A stretch of DNA of 64,000 nucleotides, from NCBI GenBank assembly GCA_015039465.1, contig MU129986.1:1-64000 (forward strand), in the 5' to 3' direction. Below the pieces are notes generated by a model. It made no database searches. It saw only the letters and a program-made list of their open reading frames with translations, and was not told where the DNA came from. Shown piece after piece: positions 48,460 through 62,198 of the stretch; within the stretch, counting starts at the first letter, position 1, and each line of letters begins with the position of its first letter. The stretch comes from Phlegmacium glaucopus. Lineage: Eukaryota > Basidiomycota > Agaricomycetes > Agaricales > Cortinariaceae. The position numbers and the translations under genes were made by a program.

Positions 48460-50828
48460 CCTCGAGCGATACATCTGGCGGCGCTACTTACTACCTCACG
48501 TGGTTAGTGTGTGCCTGGCCCTTCCACACTAAAATTTAGCATCCTTAATGTTGACTTCCTAAAACGTCTATAGGTGCTTACCAGAGTGATGTATTGACCC
48601 ATACATAGTTCCTTATGGTACGGCCCTGATGTCCAACAATGGAATATTGGTAACCACGAGTTACGAAACCAATCGAGACTAATGGTGAATGTGACAATAG
48701 ACGAACATTGTCAAAACATTGTGTTGGAGCTTTAGCTTTGAACATTTGAAAAGGTGATACCGGATAACGCTGGGCGCCAGCTAGGTGGTGCAAATGGAAG
48801 ACGATTTGTGAATGGGGAGCGTGGGTTATGTTGCTTAGAACCTGAATGAGCACACTGTCAATTGCGCCACATAGTTATACCTAAAAATGACTTCTAGCCA
48901 CCACGCGAGATAGTGAAGATGGTCAGGAGCGGGGGTCTTTAGGATCGAGGAAACTCGACCCATATGGCCATTTCGAGAGCTTACGCGGCCTTTGCTGTTT
49001 GCAGGTGGGTGACGGATGTCGGAACTGTGCTCCGTTCCGAGATGTGTTTTCCAACCATGACCCGATGGAACTTCCTGGAAGTTTAGTTTGTCATAAAAAA
49101 TAAAAGAAGGTGTGGGGTAAAAGAGAGGGGGCCTGCGCAATATGACTATAGAAGGAAGCATGTTCGTATTATTTTACAAACACGAGTTTGATATAGAGAT
49201 CTGGGCGGAAATGAATGAAATCAGTTTGTGGATATGAACCGACAAAAAAATTTGGACTCCGTTGCTGACTTGTCCTACTTGGCGACCAAACGATTCTGAG
49301 TCGAACGGTTGAGATTAATCGGGTTGTCCCCCGTTGGGTATAGATTTTGGGTGCAAGCGGTGTATTTTCTATCCGACCACTGTCGAAATAAATCGGATAT
49401 TTTTCGAAATACCGGGACTGAAGGTATAGGGAAATATGAGGAGAATATCGAGTCAATAACTTGAGTACCCGGCGCACAGCAAAAAGGATGACGACAACTG
49501 GCCATCACTAGATAAGCAATTTAACATCCCGTTGAAATCCATCGATTCGTTTCAGTATTGACATGTTCGGAAAAAAACTGCTTGTGGCAGTGAACGACCT
49601 GGCCCTATGATAGGTTCGATTCTTTTGAGCACCAAAATGAGGTACCAAAATGAGGTAATGGAGGGTCCCGTGTATACACGGACCATCCTATCTCGTGAAG
49701 TTTTCTTCATTGTATGTCAACAACTCCACAGTCTTGGGTAACGCTAATATATTAATATGCCAAGAATATTGAAGTCTGCGCAGGGGGAATAGTTTTGTGC
49801 CTTCGATCGGGCGGAGCGTTGGGGGATTTCCTAAAATTGGGGTGCAAAGGTGCAGTAAATGCTGTGAAGGGGAAGAGAGGCTATGGTAAACGGATTTGTA
49901 AAGGGACGGTTGGGACCTCGTCGTTGGCCTCGAGGCGCGAGCGAGTACCAGAGGTACATGGCTGCAACGTGTGAAATCACGCCTTCAAACACGAGGCATC
50001 CACACGGACCAAAACTTTGAGCGAAAGAGTGGAAAGTTAACGCAAGCGTGAAATCCAGTGCAGAATCAGGGTTGGCGATTGGTCCTTCGGGACCAAATGT
50101 ACCCTTTGCCTTTGTCCTCAGAGTACGTCACGGTCGTAGATGGATGAATCTGCCGAATTTGAAAGCCACGGCCAAAAGATATCCAAGTCTTTTAACGAAT
50201 TGGGAAATACAATTATCATTTCGAGTTTCGGGGCTTTCCAGATGGTTCTCGATCGATATTTGGCAAGTTATAACTTTCTCATTTATTATGACGAGTCATT
50301 GAAGAGTGAATTGCAGAAGAAAAATAGATGCTGCGGGAGAATATACCAGAAGCCGTTTTGACCGGCAAATCAATATACCCCATTGGACACTACAAAAAGA
50401 CATTGGTAAGGCCACTGAAGTTGGGAGTCATTGTGCTGGTGCTGGTGGCAGCGACTTGATTACCAATTATTCAAGTTGCAGGTGGAACTTTGAACAACGT
50501 TGAACCGGGAGTAAAAGAACCAGGTAGACGATTTAATGTAAGCAAAGAAGAAATATTTCGGTATATAATATAGCTTGAAAGAAACTGAGAGGATTCGGAA
50601 ATGGATGAAGGCGAAACCGGTGGCCAAATCGGGACGGAGATCAAGGGACTACTAAGCTAAATAAAACAGCAAATTTTTATATGAGAGGCTGTGACCGATT
50701 TTTACTCCTCCGAGATCTATGACACTGTTTGCTCTTACTATAAGAATGCTTTCCTTCTTTTCTTTTGGACGTGGCTTTGATCCGTCAAGTCTCCTCTCCC
50801 ATCCCGTTCCTAGTATTACATCCTGGCG
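48460..50828. other. spacer of 2.4 kb, no gene supported
   Basis: Frames on both strands are short and without motifs. A direct repeat of CACCAAAATGAGGTA occurs at about 49630-49655. The final part should include the promoter of the Zn2Cys6 gene. A lost or rapidly evolving gene cannot be excluded. Confidence 0.45.
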
Positions 50829-53091
50829 ATGGACTTGACAAAACCCTCGAAATCGTCTTCGAGGGTTTCCAAACCTCTAAAACGAGGTAGAGCATGTATG
50901 AACTGTAGGCAAGTACCTTTAATTCAAAATATTCTTTGTTTCTTGCTGACCGTCTTCCGTAGATTTCTGAAAATTGTGCGTTGGTGTCTTTAACCTTGAT
51001 TCTTTTCTCTTTCCTCAACATGCTCTCTAGAAATGCGACGGCAATAAACCCGTTTGCGGTCCATGTGAAGTTCACCCAAGGGATGACGAATGCGAGTACG
51101 CTGATGGTCCTGGGCGGTCAAGGACAAAAGTGTTGGAGGATACCGTCTCCCGCTTAGAAGCAAGGTTGCTCGAACTTGAGAAACCCGAAAGTTCCACACC
51201 TTCAGTCATGCTTCATGATCCTTACTATGGGCATAATAATTCTCAAAGGCTGTCCATATCACCTCCCTTGTTCCATGCAGACTCTCCTACCATCTATAGT
51301 CCCTTTTCTCCGACGTCCACCACATCAAGTCTTCCTTCCGGTAGGCACTGGCAAACATTCTCTGCACTCGAGGCGAACACTGAATCTACAGGCTCGAGCG
51401 GTTCATCATCATCAAACACTGTAAGGCGCCCAGTATCATCTCCTTTTTTAGGCGTCGAGGTGTGTTATTCATTCTCGAGCTTCATCGTTCGTCTATTGAC
51501 TAATTCATGTCCATAGGAACCATCCCTGGGACTCCTTCAATCCTCGTAGGTAGCGTTCTCTGGTACTCCTCTTTACTTCTAATTTCAAAATCTAGACTTG
51601 ATAAATTTCTCCTTCACGCTGAACAATTTGGATTTTTCCTACACATCACCACATTCCGATTATCTGCTCTCTTAGCTTTTCCTTTGGGCCATTCTTCTCG
51701 TCCAACACCTGGTCTCCTCCATACTGTCCATCTTTTCGGCACCCATTTCTTGCAGCCGGAAGCTCTCCACGCACAAGAGGGGCCTTTATTAACCCGTGCT
51801 GTGCAGTATGTCGCTACTGACCCTCTTGGCTCTCATCCTCACAAAATCATACATACCCTGCAAGCGGAAGTGTTACTCGCCTACTATTTCTTACGTACGG
51901 GCATGTTGCTTGAGGCTAAACACCGCACAGGAGCGGCCGTATCTTTGGCTGTCGGTGCTGGACTCCACAAAATCCGCGCTCCTAACACAGCCCCTTCGAC
52001 AATTGGTATTATGCAAGACCAGCCATACTCAATGCCACCGGCAAGGGATAGCTTGCAAGAAGCGGAACGAATCAATGGTTTCTGGGCTGTTCTAACGCTC
52101 CACAAATTCGTCACCGTCGCGTTGGAGCCCCCTCAACATGTTTGTGGGACTTTGGAAGCGCCTGGCATGCAAATTGATACCCCTTGGCCAATCGACATGT
52201 CAGATTACAAAGAGGTTCGTTCCGATCACGTTGAGACTTGTCAGTGCTAACCGACCTTTAGGGTACCCTTCCTCATGATTTGCAAGGGAACTTGACTGTT
52301 AGGGCATTCCTCAACGGGTACTTGGTAGAAACTGCCCATGGAGATACACTTACGACATTAGTCAACAAGGCAGCCATTTTGTTTCATCGAGCAGCTCACC
52401 TAACGGGCCAATGGCGACCCAGTAAGTTTTTTCCCCATTCTTCTTTCTTCCGTCCATTTTTATCAACATCTGGTTTCAGCTATGCCTCAAAGAGATAGCG
52501 TAGCGTACGACGCTGCGGCTCGGTCCGTCAATGCCCTCATCGAATCTTTTCGAGCGAACTTGGCTCCACTACCTCCATCAGGCGATCCTTCCCTCCGTAC
52601 TAAGCTCTTGATACACGCACTTGTTGAAGCTGCCTCTATCAAATTGCACTGGATATTTTCCTACGCTTATTCATCATCGAAGCAAATCTGTCTTTCTGCT
52701 GCGTCTAACATGGTTAACTACGGCGATCTCAATCTACAAGATATCGGCTACATCAACCCCATCATGGGCGTACGTAACCCTTCGCCTTTTTCCTTTCTTT
52801 GAAGTTTACTTTTTTGAACAGAACTTGTGGATGAGTGCATGTCTTGTTTTTATCGATGAAATTTCCAGAGTACGGCAGCTACGAGAGACGTGGCCAGACG
52901 CTCCACGTGTGGAAGACGAGTTAATGGAAAATTATCGCAACGGATTGAAGGCTATGAGCTTATTTTCACAGGAGAGTAACCTTATGCGTAAGCTATACTT
53001 CCGTCGTAATTCAACGAACAGCGGAACTGAGCTGTCTCCACTTCTAGGTTATCAGTTGACCAAGGTTCAAGAGGCATTTGGGGCCATTTGA
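50829..53091 (+). CDS. Zn2Cys6 (Gal4-type) transcription factor
   Basis: Fungal nuclear DNA-binding regulator. The joined N-terminus has the binuclear cluster C23-x2-C26-x6-C33-x6-C40-x2-C43-x8-C52 preceded by SKPLKRGRA and followed by a short coiled coil (VLEDTVSRLEARLLELEKP). The middle is Ser/Pro-rich. The rest resembles the fungal-specific regulatory domain (AEVLLAYYFLRTGMLLEAKHRTGAAVSLAVGAGLHK; AERINGFWAVLTLHKFVTVAL). It ends AFGAI at 53091. The first intron (50909-50962) has a GC donor and splits the zinc cluster; a second intron also lies inside it (before K32-C33). About seven exons. The target pathway is unknown. The nearest neighbours, the zinc transporter and RFC3, do not identify it. 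Confidence 0.85.
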
Positions 53092-54145
53092 CTATTGCAT
53101 TGACACTTTCTTTTACCTCCTTTTCATTTTTCCTGTCTCTCACCACCATCACCATCATCCCAAACCCTCATCATCAACCCCCATATCTTTGGAAGCTTAG
53201 TCTCATCACATGCATGTTGTTACATACCCCTGCATCACTAACACTTTACAATACCAACATTCCTAACCTCGTGAACCCATCTGTACCCATGTTTCGCAAC
53301 ATTGCTCCTCTGCCTTTTCCACGCACCGCTTTCGATGTTCCCTTTCACCCTTCGTACCTTTATCTTCCTCCAACCTTTAATGAGTACTTTCCCCCCACAG
53401 ACCTTCGCACTTGTATTTAAAACCTAGATCCTTGTTCACGAGGGTATTAGGAGGCATTATTCTTGTCTGTATCTCTATCATGGACGCCAATCTACCGTAC
53501 CTCCCCCTACTTGTATCGAATGTTCCTGTATTTCTAGCTCACTCACCATATATTTCCATCGACAGTTCAGAAACTGAATTGTGTTTGCCTATTTGGTTAT
53601 AGTTATAAAAGTGACTTGCACTAAGTCACCGTGCATCCGAGGTTTAAGGGTTTAAAGTACACAGATCCTTGGGTCCCTGTAAAGAGTTATGAACGGCAAG
53701 CGCGCACGCCGCAGATTGAGCATAACACAGTGTCCCGAAACTCTCCGTCAAGCTCGGTTCCAACTCATGGAAGCAAACAAAAATAAAAAAAGTGGATCGA
53801 AACGAAAATCAATCGATCATGATCGGCTAGTAATGATGATACGCGTATGGAGATCAAACTTGATATCATCACATTTTGCCACAGATTTTACACAATGGTT
53901 TTTCATGGGATCATGTTAACATTTGTAGTTTCCATATTTGGACCAAAGTTTGCCGCCCAGGGAGCACCCGTTAAGATCGAACTGACACGGATGAATATCC
54001 GTTCCGGCCGGTATGAAGAAAGGTTAGAGTCATGGTCCATAAGTAGTCATTGGATATTTGAAACTTCCCCAACATTTGGTCCTCTCAAAGGTGGACGCCA
54101 ACAAGGTCACACATTGTTAAAGATATGTGTGAATGAGCCGGCTCA
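53092..54145. other. spacer between convergent genes
   Basis: Pyrimidine-rich DNA follows the regulator gene (53100-53600). Two open plus-strand frames (53689-53919 and 53847-54281) have no recognisable motif, and the second overlaps the RFC3 3' end antisense, so I do not call them genes. Confidence 0.5.
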
Positions 54146-55540
54146 TCAAGCCGATATTTCAATGGCATTTTTGAAAGCAGCCAGTAAGGCAGTTAGTTGC
54201 ATTTTTTCGCTACCGCCCGTTGAGAGGCGATGTCTATCAATCCACAGAAATGAAGGTCAGAAGATGAGACGAATAGCATGAAAAACGTACTCCGTTGTAG
54301 CTAGGTGGTCTAAAAGGTATATTCTGGCTTGTGGCTTTAGCTCAATCGTCTCCAGATACTCATACGCTCCAGTTAGGAGGTCTTGAAGGGCAAGGCCGCG
54401 TTCCACTTTCATCTTCGATATCACTAATCAAAATAAGAAATAAATGGCGGAGCAAGAGGAGCTTATTACCATATTAACTTACTTTGGTATGATGTCGTAA
54501 ATTCATCCGATAGCATTGAATTAACAATAGCTTCTATGTCAGAAGGATGGGGATTCCCAGTACAGTTATATATCTCTGTCTCCCCGACAATATCGTAGGC
54601 GGCATGGCAGGCTTGTAGTACATTGAGAGCTCGTCGCATATCACCCTTAGATAGCTTAAGGAGCGCCTTTTTGCCATCATTTGTCAGGTTCACACTGTTG
54701 GTATTACGGACATGAGTAAACAATCGTTTGGATACTTATGGTCATCACGAACTTTTCTGCATTAACAACTGTAATTAATCGTTTCTCCACTTGGGATATT
54801 GGCAAGGGGGAAAACCTAAAACGAGTGCATCGACTTTGAATGGCTGGTGTAATTTTGTTGACATAGTTGCATATTATACAAAAGCGAACGTTCTTGGTAT
54901 ATTGTTCGATAACACGACGAAGAGCGGCTTGTGCTTGTTGAGTCATCATATCAGCCTCATCAAGGATGATGAGCTTGTATCCCTTGGAGAACAGGGTTCT
55001 TGTCTCGGCAAATTGCTTGACTTGTTCCCGAACTACGTCGATACCACGCTCGTCAGATGCATTGAGCTAATATATGGCAGGAGATCAATATTGGGAGAGA
55101 ACACGAGAGCGAGAATGGAACCTCAAGAATTTGTTTGCGATAATCATTCCCATAGATGCGTCTAGCGACGGCCAGTATGGTTGATGTTTTTCCTGTACCT
55201 GGCGGGCCATAGAATAATAGATGAGGAAGTCTATTTTTTTCAATGAATTTCTCAACTAGTCTTGCAATGTTAACTGTTATGATGGCGGAGAAGACATAGG
55301 GCTTACTAGTCGTTATGATATCTTTGTGTGACACGACATCATCCAGATTTATTGGTCTGTATTTTTCCACCCTTCGGTACGAAATGAGAGGCTTGCAGCA
55401 CCCAGTTCATTAGAAAACAAATACCAAGGCAGATTGTCATTATCGATGGGAACATCGTGATTCACTGCTTTCCCTTTGCCTTTCGAGAGAGTTGTGGAGA
55501 AGTCCACATCCACCATCGTAGCATCCTCATCGCTTTCCAT
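54146..55540 (-). CDS. RFC3: replication factor C small subunit (Rfc3; RFC5 in animals)
   Basis: AAA+ subunit of the clamp loader that places PCNA on DNA. It starts [15 protein letters not shown] at 55540 (an acidic N-extension), then [18 protein letters not shown] across the first intron, Walker [28 protein letters not shown] box, Walker [23 protein letters not shown], the SRC sensor in [10 protein letters not shown], then [19 protein letters not shown] and the collar domain ([21 protein letters not shown]). The last exon, [25 protein letters not shown], ends in TGA at 54146. DEAD in the Walker B box and the SRC arginine are present, so an active subunit is expected. It is head-to-head with the ubiquitin fusion gene (248 bp). 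Confidence 0.93.
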
Positions 55541-55788
55541 GACCGACGCGTCAATATCTGGTGTGGAGAAGAAGGGACGCGACTCGCGTTCCTCAAGCTT
55601 GGACTTGTTTGTCCAACACGTGAAGCGTGGGTAAACCTTAATTTTAATATGCACGGGCCATACACACAGATGACAAAGCCAACTTTATAAATCCGACTAA
55701 CATCTCTTCCTCCATCTACCATCGGCTCTTGCTTTTGTCGAAGACTCCACCGTTAAAATCGCTGGACAGACCGAAGCGTCCGTAGAAT

Positions 55789-56476
<688 letters not shown>

Positions 56477-57096
56477 ATGTTCGTTGAAGCTGGAGTCTTT
56501 AGCATTAGGCAATTCTTTCATGGTCCTTTAGGTTGTATGTCAGAAAACGAAATATATATGCCATCTCCATCATTTTGGGTCCCAGAAGAGGTTGCTGTTT
56601 GCTCAATCCACTGTAATTTCGTTATCTGCGATGTAGATTTTGTAAAATTTGTGAACACTGGCGTGCTTAGATTATCCCAGTTCTGATGACATCCTGGTCG
56701 TACAAGTTTTTCCAAAAAAACGTTGGCAGTCAAATTTAGGAAAATTAGTATGGTAATGAGTCTAGTGATAAATCAGTATCCTCGTGAATCATCTACGATG
56801 GGGTCTAACTTTAAAACTATTCTACGTTTCTACTGGGTATCTAGAGTGTCTAGTAAGGATTCAGTCTATACATCAATCTAAGGCGTAACATGTGAAAGAT
56901 AGTTTTTTGGAGAAGTAAACGAAGTGGAAAGGAGTTCAATTACTATCGGTGCTATCAAGAAAAAGGCGACACAGCAGTGCCTCTGGTTCGGTACCGTCAG
57001 AGGTGTCCAGGTAGGTTAGATAAGGAAATAAATTGCAGATAGGTCGCGATTTCCGACGGTTGTGAGACAGTTAGCTGGGCAATTAATTGCCAGACT
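56477..57096. other. spacer between convergent genes
   Basis: This is the 3' region of the ubiquitin fusion and of the F-box gene on the other strand. No gene-like frame, repeat or RNA gene was seen. Confidence 0.5.
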
Positions 57097-58534
57097 TCAT
57101 AATAAGTTAGTTGGCATGCCAATATCGATGGGAGTGATGGGCAACGATATGTCACATATCTTCATGGGCAAAACGAGTCGCTTGAGCTTCAAACAATGCT
57201 TTGCAAAGAGCTCAAGGGATGCTGTGGTCATTTGGGTTGGCCAAGCGAACCCTAGTTCATCTGCTTCAGGCATCAATCCTAAGTCAACGTATTCGATGTC
57301 TGGCCACCAAGAAACTATTTTCTCGATGTCTTTGTCGTTGACAACGAAGGGAATTGTGACATCGCAGACAAAATGACGAAGGTACTTGAGGTTGCGTAAT
57401 GTCTCCACGGTCGCCAAGTTCATGTACAAGTTGCCATAGTTCGCGAGAACGGAATTATAGGTTGCATCTTGTGTCGCATCGGCGAAAGGAGAAGCTTGGA
57501 GATCCGTTATCTCGAAGTGGTGCTCTAGACGAAGACGAATAAGAGAGCCGGCTTTTTCATTAATCGATTCAAAAATCTTGGCCCACGATATGGCAGATGG
57601 TACATCATCTTCTAAGTCGATGTGCAAATATCGTAAGGTATTTGGTTGTAGATGGCGAAATAAAGTTTGAATTAGAGGTGCTTTAGCGCGTATATGTAAT
57701 TTGCTTAGCAGGCGAAAGGGTGTGTAGTCTTGAGGTCCAATTACGTCGTCGAATTCGTCGGATTCTATGTGTCCAGCATGGACTTCTAAGTCTAATAAAC
57801 GGGGGAACGTCATGATAGTTCTAAGCGTTATGGGTAAGAGCGAGTGACCCAGTCGAAGTGAGAGCGTCTGGAGATTGGTGAAAGTGGAAAGTACGTGGTT
57901 CAAGCGTTGGGAGGCGAAACCTCGTAAACTGATTTGCTGAAGTTGAGGACAAAATGCACCAACTTGTCCTAGAAAGTGACATAGCAGAGAATCAATCTCG
58001 GAAATTTTAACTTTGAACCCCAGATCGAAGTCCAGGCTCCGAAGACTGTGCGACACGTGTACCGGCAAGAAAACCCTGTTGCATCTGGGAAAAGATATTT
58101 GCATAGTTGCAAGGTTCGGGAGAACAATTGTATCCAGAGGTAAAAACTGGTCAAAAATCCTGGATATGTTGGGATGAACTTTGAGTTCCCGTCGGTAACT
58201 GACATGCTTGACGCGTCGCGCGTACGACCTGAATACAGCCAAATCCTCAGGGTATATGCTGCGAGAAAGAGACTGTAGATAGATAAGATTGACTTTGTTC
58301 AACGGGACGAAAATTAAGACATACGTATTCGCCATCGATGACCAAGACTCCAGGTAAAAGAAGAAGCAAAGGCTCGAAAGACGTTAGACGGTCCCAGACA
58401 AAATCGAGTGCGGGATCTCTCCATGATTTACAGCTCCGCGAAGCAGATACAAGGGTATGTCGATGTCGATTATGATATGAGCATAAGTAGAAAATGTTTC
58501 GCAAAATTTCGTCTATGAGGAGAGCCGAATGCAT
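57097..58534 (-). CDS. F-box protein with LRR-like C-terminus, mushroom type
   Basis: Exon 1 (58534-58325) gives an F-box: IDEILRNIFYLCSY, LVSASRSCKSWRDPALDFVWDRL. A 52-bp intron (58273-58324, GTATGT...CTACAG) joins DGEY in phase to SLSRSIYPEDLAVFRSYARRVKHV in a single long exon to 57097. The remainder (about 390 aa) has irregular Leu-rich repeats (LQTLSLRLGHSLLP; LLDLEVHAG; LRYLHIDLED; LKRLVLP). Mushroom genomes carry large families of such F-box proteins, thought to be SCF adaptors with unknown substrates. Intact. Confidence 0.8.
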
Positions 58535-59147
58535 TATGGGATACTGTATTGAGGTGGCGACCGCCTAGCTCTATATTTCTGTAATAAACACTTTGAATTT
58601 GTCCAAGAGTACTCCAGCAGCGAGGAAACATACCTATTATTTAATATATTCCTTCATCGACCAACACCACAATCGTGGCCAGCCATTCTGGATATGAAAA
58701 TAGTTTCTATTTGGCAATGAGTTTGAAAGCAAACATCCAACGACATTCGTGCGATCTGCGCTCTAATTAGAGCTGATAGTTCATTTGCAACCTCTGCAGT
58801 CTAGCTAGCAGTGCACACAACTTGTAGAGTTACTAGCATATTAAGCACGGCAATCGCTCACAAGTCCCTCAAATCTGACCCCGAAGGTGTACAATTTCAG
58901 CCTCGACCGTGTAGTGCTAGCTATATGTTAGTTACTGCAGCTCCTCAAAACTTCTTACAAGCCTGAAGAACCTCGTGGACTGGGCGCCATTGTAAAACAA
59001 CTTGTGTATGTAGCATTAAATAGCGACCAGGACTCTCGGGACAAGACGATTCACAATTCACTATTCATAGACGTAGACAGTGCAAATAGTAAGTAAGATG
59101 AATGGTAATCAGTGACGCCGTTGAATATATGAAGAGGTTACACGTTA
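58535..59147. other. spacer
   Basis: No gene, repeat or RNA gene was recognised in this stretch between the F-box gene start and the PET117 3' end. Confidence 0.5.
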
Positions 59148-59438
59148 TCATGAAGCAGATGACCTATCGACTGTCTGGACGCGTTCGTAGATCTGCCGTT
59201 TCCTTTGCGACTCCCTAAGGTCGTCTTCTCGCTGTTTGGATTTCGCTCGCCGTCGCTCATCATCACGTAAGACACCCTTATACATAGTCTTTAATGATGG
59301 TTAATATGAGTATTCGGAGACGGTGAATATAGTCCTTACGGCCCGTTCCTGGTGTTGTTGATAGTGTACGGCCCATATTGTAAATGCCGCAAAAATTGAT
59401 GCACCAAAAAGTGTTGCTTTGGCTTTTCTATTCCCCAT
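59148..59438 (-). CDS. PET117: cytochrome c oxidase assembly factor Pet117, 79 aa
   Basis: Small mitochondrial inner-membrane protein needed for complex IV (heme A synthase) assembly. Two exons: 59438-59340 (99 nt) and 59288-59148 (141 nt), with a GTAAGG...TTAAAG intron. The protein starts MGNRKAKATLFGASIFAAF (membrane span), continues TIWAVHYQQHQERA, MYKGVLRDDERR, and ends with a charged helix RQIYERVQTVDRS. The span followed by VHYQQ.ER..M..GV.RD and the Arg-rich tail is the Pet117 pattern. It is head-to-head with the CID gene, with 151 bp between starts. With Cox9 it is the second complex IV gene in the window. Confidence 0.82.
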
Positions 59439-59589
59439 ACACCAATAGACCCAAGCTTCTAGCCTGTCGTTCTGTCGCCGTCGTGGTAACCCGGATGTGG
59501 TAGAACTTGAAAGGCCAAGGCGCACAGACCACATCAAACTGCCAACAGGTGCAAATATCTTTAAATTTCTCCGATTTGCAACTTTTTGC

Positions 59590-62139
59590 ATGAACGACGA
59601 CCGCGAAGCCCAGGACGAAATAACTACTTCGAAACAGCATTTAGCTGAAACATTGCGTAAATGGCGGGACTGGAGGTAAGATCGCCAAATCACTAAATTA
59701 CTCCTTCTCACATTTTCCGAAGGACTTTGAGAAGATCCTAAAGGAGGTTGTCGGTGCAAAGCGATTGTCTGCATCGAAAATGAGTGCCCTTACTGACATC
59801 GCTATGAAAAATATGGGGGTGCGTCAATGCTGAATCATTCGTGATATTGCGATTACTCACAATTTTTTTTCCAAGAATGACACTCAGCTGGTCTCCATCC
59901 TCTACCGTACTCACAAATCCTTGCCAACTGTTTCTAAAGTGTCCAGTCTTTACATATTTGATGCGCTTTCTAGGGCAGCTAAGCATCAGGTCGTGAAGCA
60001 CGGGATGTCAGGGGATGCTTACACTCAGCCAGGAAATTGTGCTACCTTTCTGCTAAAAGTTGGAGGCGTAGTAGAAGGTCTTTTCCAAGATATGATTACT
60101 TCAGGGAGTTCAGAGTCCAAGGTTAGTCAATTCAAACTCATAACTATTACAGAGGGCCGCGTCGTCTTGGTGTTTCCACGACTTCTCATCTACGTCGACT
60201 GGGTGGTTTAGGAATACACGTACAAATGCTTTCTGGAGGTCATTATTATTATTGGCAGACCCGATATGGCTTCCTCTGGGTTCGGAAACAGTGTTTAAGG
60301 CTGTATTAATCCCCTGCATCTACCAGTTGTACACCACGACGACGGCGCCTTACGGTTTGTGGAAATGTTTCTGGCCAATCCTAACATATAGTTTGTATCC
60401 GATTATAGGAGAAAACGAAGAAAATCCTTGATATATGGGTAAAGGGAAATACATTCCCACCCGCCATTTTGTCCCAGTTGTCCAGTATCTTGAAACCGAC
60501 AGATAAAGGTGCTTATCGCAGTCCTCATATGTTCGCTAAGTATCTTCTTTACCCGTGCAATCTAAACTTTATGTTTTTCTTCAATTTTTGAATGTGAGAG
60601 TAATAACTGAAATATTATCTGGTTTGTTTTGCATCAGTGCCCGATCCGACACCAGTACCAACAGTTGACCCTCGAATGAATATACAACCGACGTTTAATC
60701 CACTTCCCACCGTTGTTCAAAGCCCTTTAACACCATCGTTGGACCCCCAAGCTGCATTGTTAGCGCTACTGACACAGGCCGCAGCCAGTTCGGTAAATTT
60801 ATCTACTTCGTGAGTGGTGCGCGATGATTCTTAAACCCCTTCGCTGACTATCTTCGATACCCCTAGGCAAGTAACCGCAAATATGGGAGCACCACCTCAG
60901 TTAGACGCCACCCAACTTGCTGTGTTGCAGCAGTTAGCACATACGGCTGCTTCTGTACCATCTGTCTCGCAAACCTTACCCCCTCCAGAACCTGTAAATG
61001 TGCAAAAATTTCCTTCATCTTCTGGTGTTAGTGGTAGTTCGCACTCTCCTCCATCATCGCATCGAGATGAGCCTCACAATATGGCCAAGAAAGAACAGAG
61101 ATATAACCGATTTCGTAGTCCCAAAAACGAAATTGGTCCCGATCCTCACTTTGATCCTGACAATAAGTATAGAGGTGGTATTCGAAGTCGAGGACGAGAT
61201 AATAATCTCATACACAAATGGGATAGTCGTGACCGTGACTCGGACCGTTACAGAACCTCAGAGAGAGAGCGAAGCCCTCCTCGCGCAGGCAGAGGAGGAC
61301 GAAGCCGGTCTAGAAGTCCTCCAAGTAGGTACGGAGGAAGGAGAAGTTCGAGATTTTACAGTCCGCCACAAAGACCCCGATTCGTGTCGCCTTCACGGCG
61401 ACAAGAAAGCACTTCCTCCAGAACCGAAAATGATTCAGGACAAGACGAGTTCGGGAGAGATATTCGACCACAATCTCCCAACTCGGAGTCGCCTTCTGTA
61501 GCCCACGACAACTCTCCACCACCTCCCAGTCCTCCGACTCCCATAATTAAACCTCGAGTAGAGTCCCAATCGTCACTGGCAGTCACAACTAACCTTGACC
61601 CAAAGTCTATATCACCGTTGGTAACTGCAAATACAGCTTCAAACAAACCTAGTGCACCACTTGTCTCAAATACAGTTCCTTATTCTGGACTGGGCATGGA
61701 CAATTTTGATCTATCGACATTTGATTACACCTCTCCAACGTCGTGGGAAGCCCTTGGAAAGATGTGGCAGGTTACCAATGGTTATCTACCTTCAACTGAA
61801 CAGCTTATACAATTCGTCATATCTTGTGGAACTGGGCAGATGAGTTCCTTTGAGTTGTCAAATGGCAACTTACAAGAGAGTGCCGGGTTTACGAGCCAAT
61901 CGTGGAGAGAGGGTCAGCTTAGTGGAGGATTCCCGTACGGCAACGGCCGAAGTATGCACAACGACATAGCTCAGGCCACAGACGCCATTGTCCTAGGAGG
62001 CGATACAGACAGCCCCCAAAACAATTCAATATCCAGTGGTCAAGAATCAACTCTCCAAGAGAGTCATAGTTCAGGTCGCATGCAAAGGGTTGGAGATAAA
62101 TGGGTTTTTGTGCGCGGGTCGGCCACGGACGTTTCGTAA
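59590..62139 (+). CDS. CID-domain (RNA polymerase II CTD-binding) protein, Arg/Ser-rich
   Basis: Predicted nuclear protein that binds phosphorylated RNA polymerase II tails and links transcription to termination or processing (Nrd1/Seb1/SCAF group). Exons: MNDDREAQDEITTSK, DFEKILKEVVGAKRLSASKM, NDTQLVSILYRTHKSL, VSSLYIFDALSRAAKHQ, then a roughly 287-bp intron (60122-60408) and EKTKKILDIWVKGNTFPPAILSQL, the usual CID ending; then a Pro/Gln-rich part and the long exon 60883-62139 with Arg/Ser dipeptides (RGGRSRSRSPPSRYGG) and a Ser/Gln-rich tail ending TDVS. No RRM is visible after the CID, unlike Nrd1/Seb1. Confidence 0.78.
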
Positions 62140-62198
62140 TGAATTAGCATTGCATATATCCAGGATACCTTCACGTTACTCCTTGTAGTTCATTTGTT

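Noticed and set aside
53689..54281. Plus-strand frames ahead of RFC3
   Set aside because: No motif, part overlaps the RFC3 last exon in antisense, and codon pattern does not suggest coding.
58247..58335. Separate gene starting MANTYV within the F-box gene
   Set aside because: The start lies in exon 1 read in another frame and runs through a clear 52-bp GTATGT...ACAG intron; splicing joins one F-box protein.
60110..60408. Minus-strand 69-codon frame within the CID gene
   Set aside because: It lies in the long intron of the CID gene, shows no motif and has no splice or start support.
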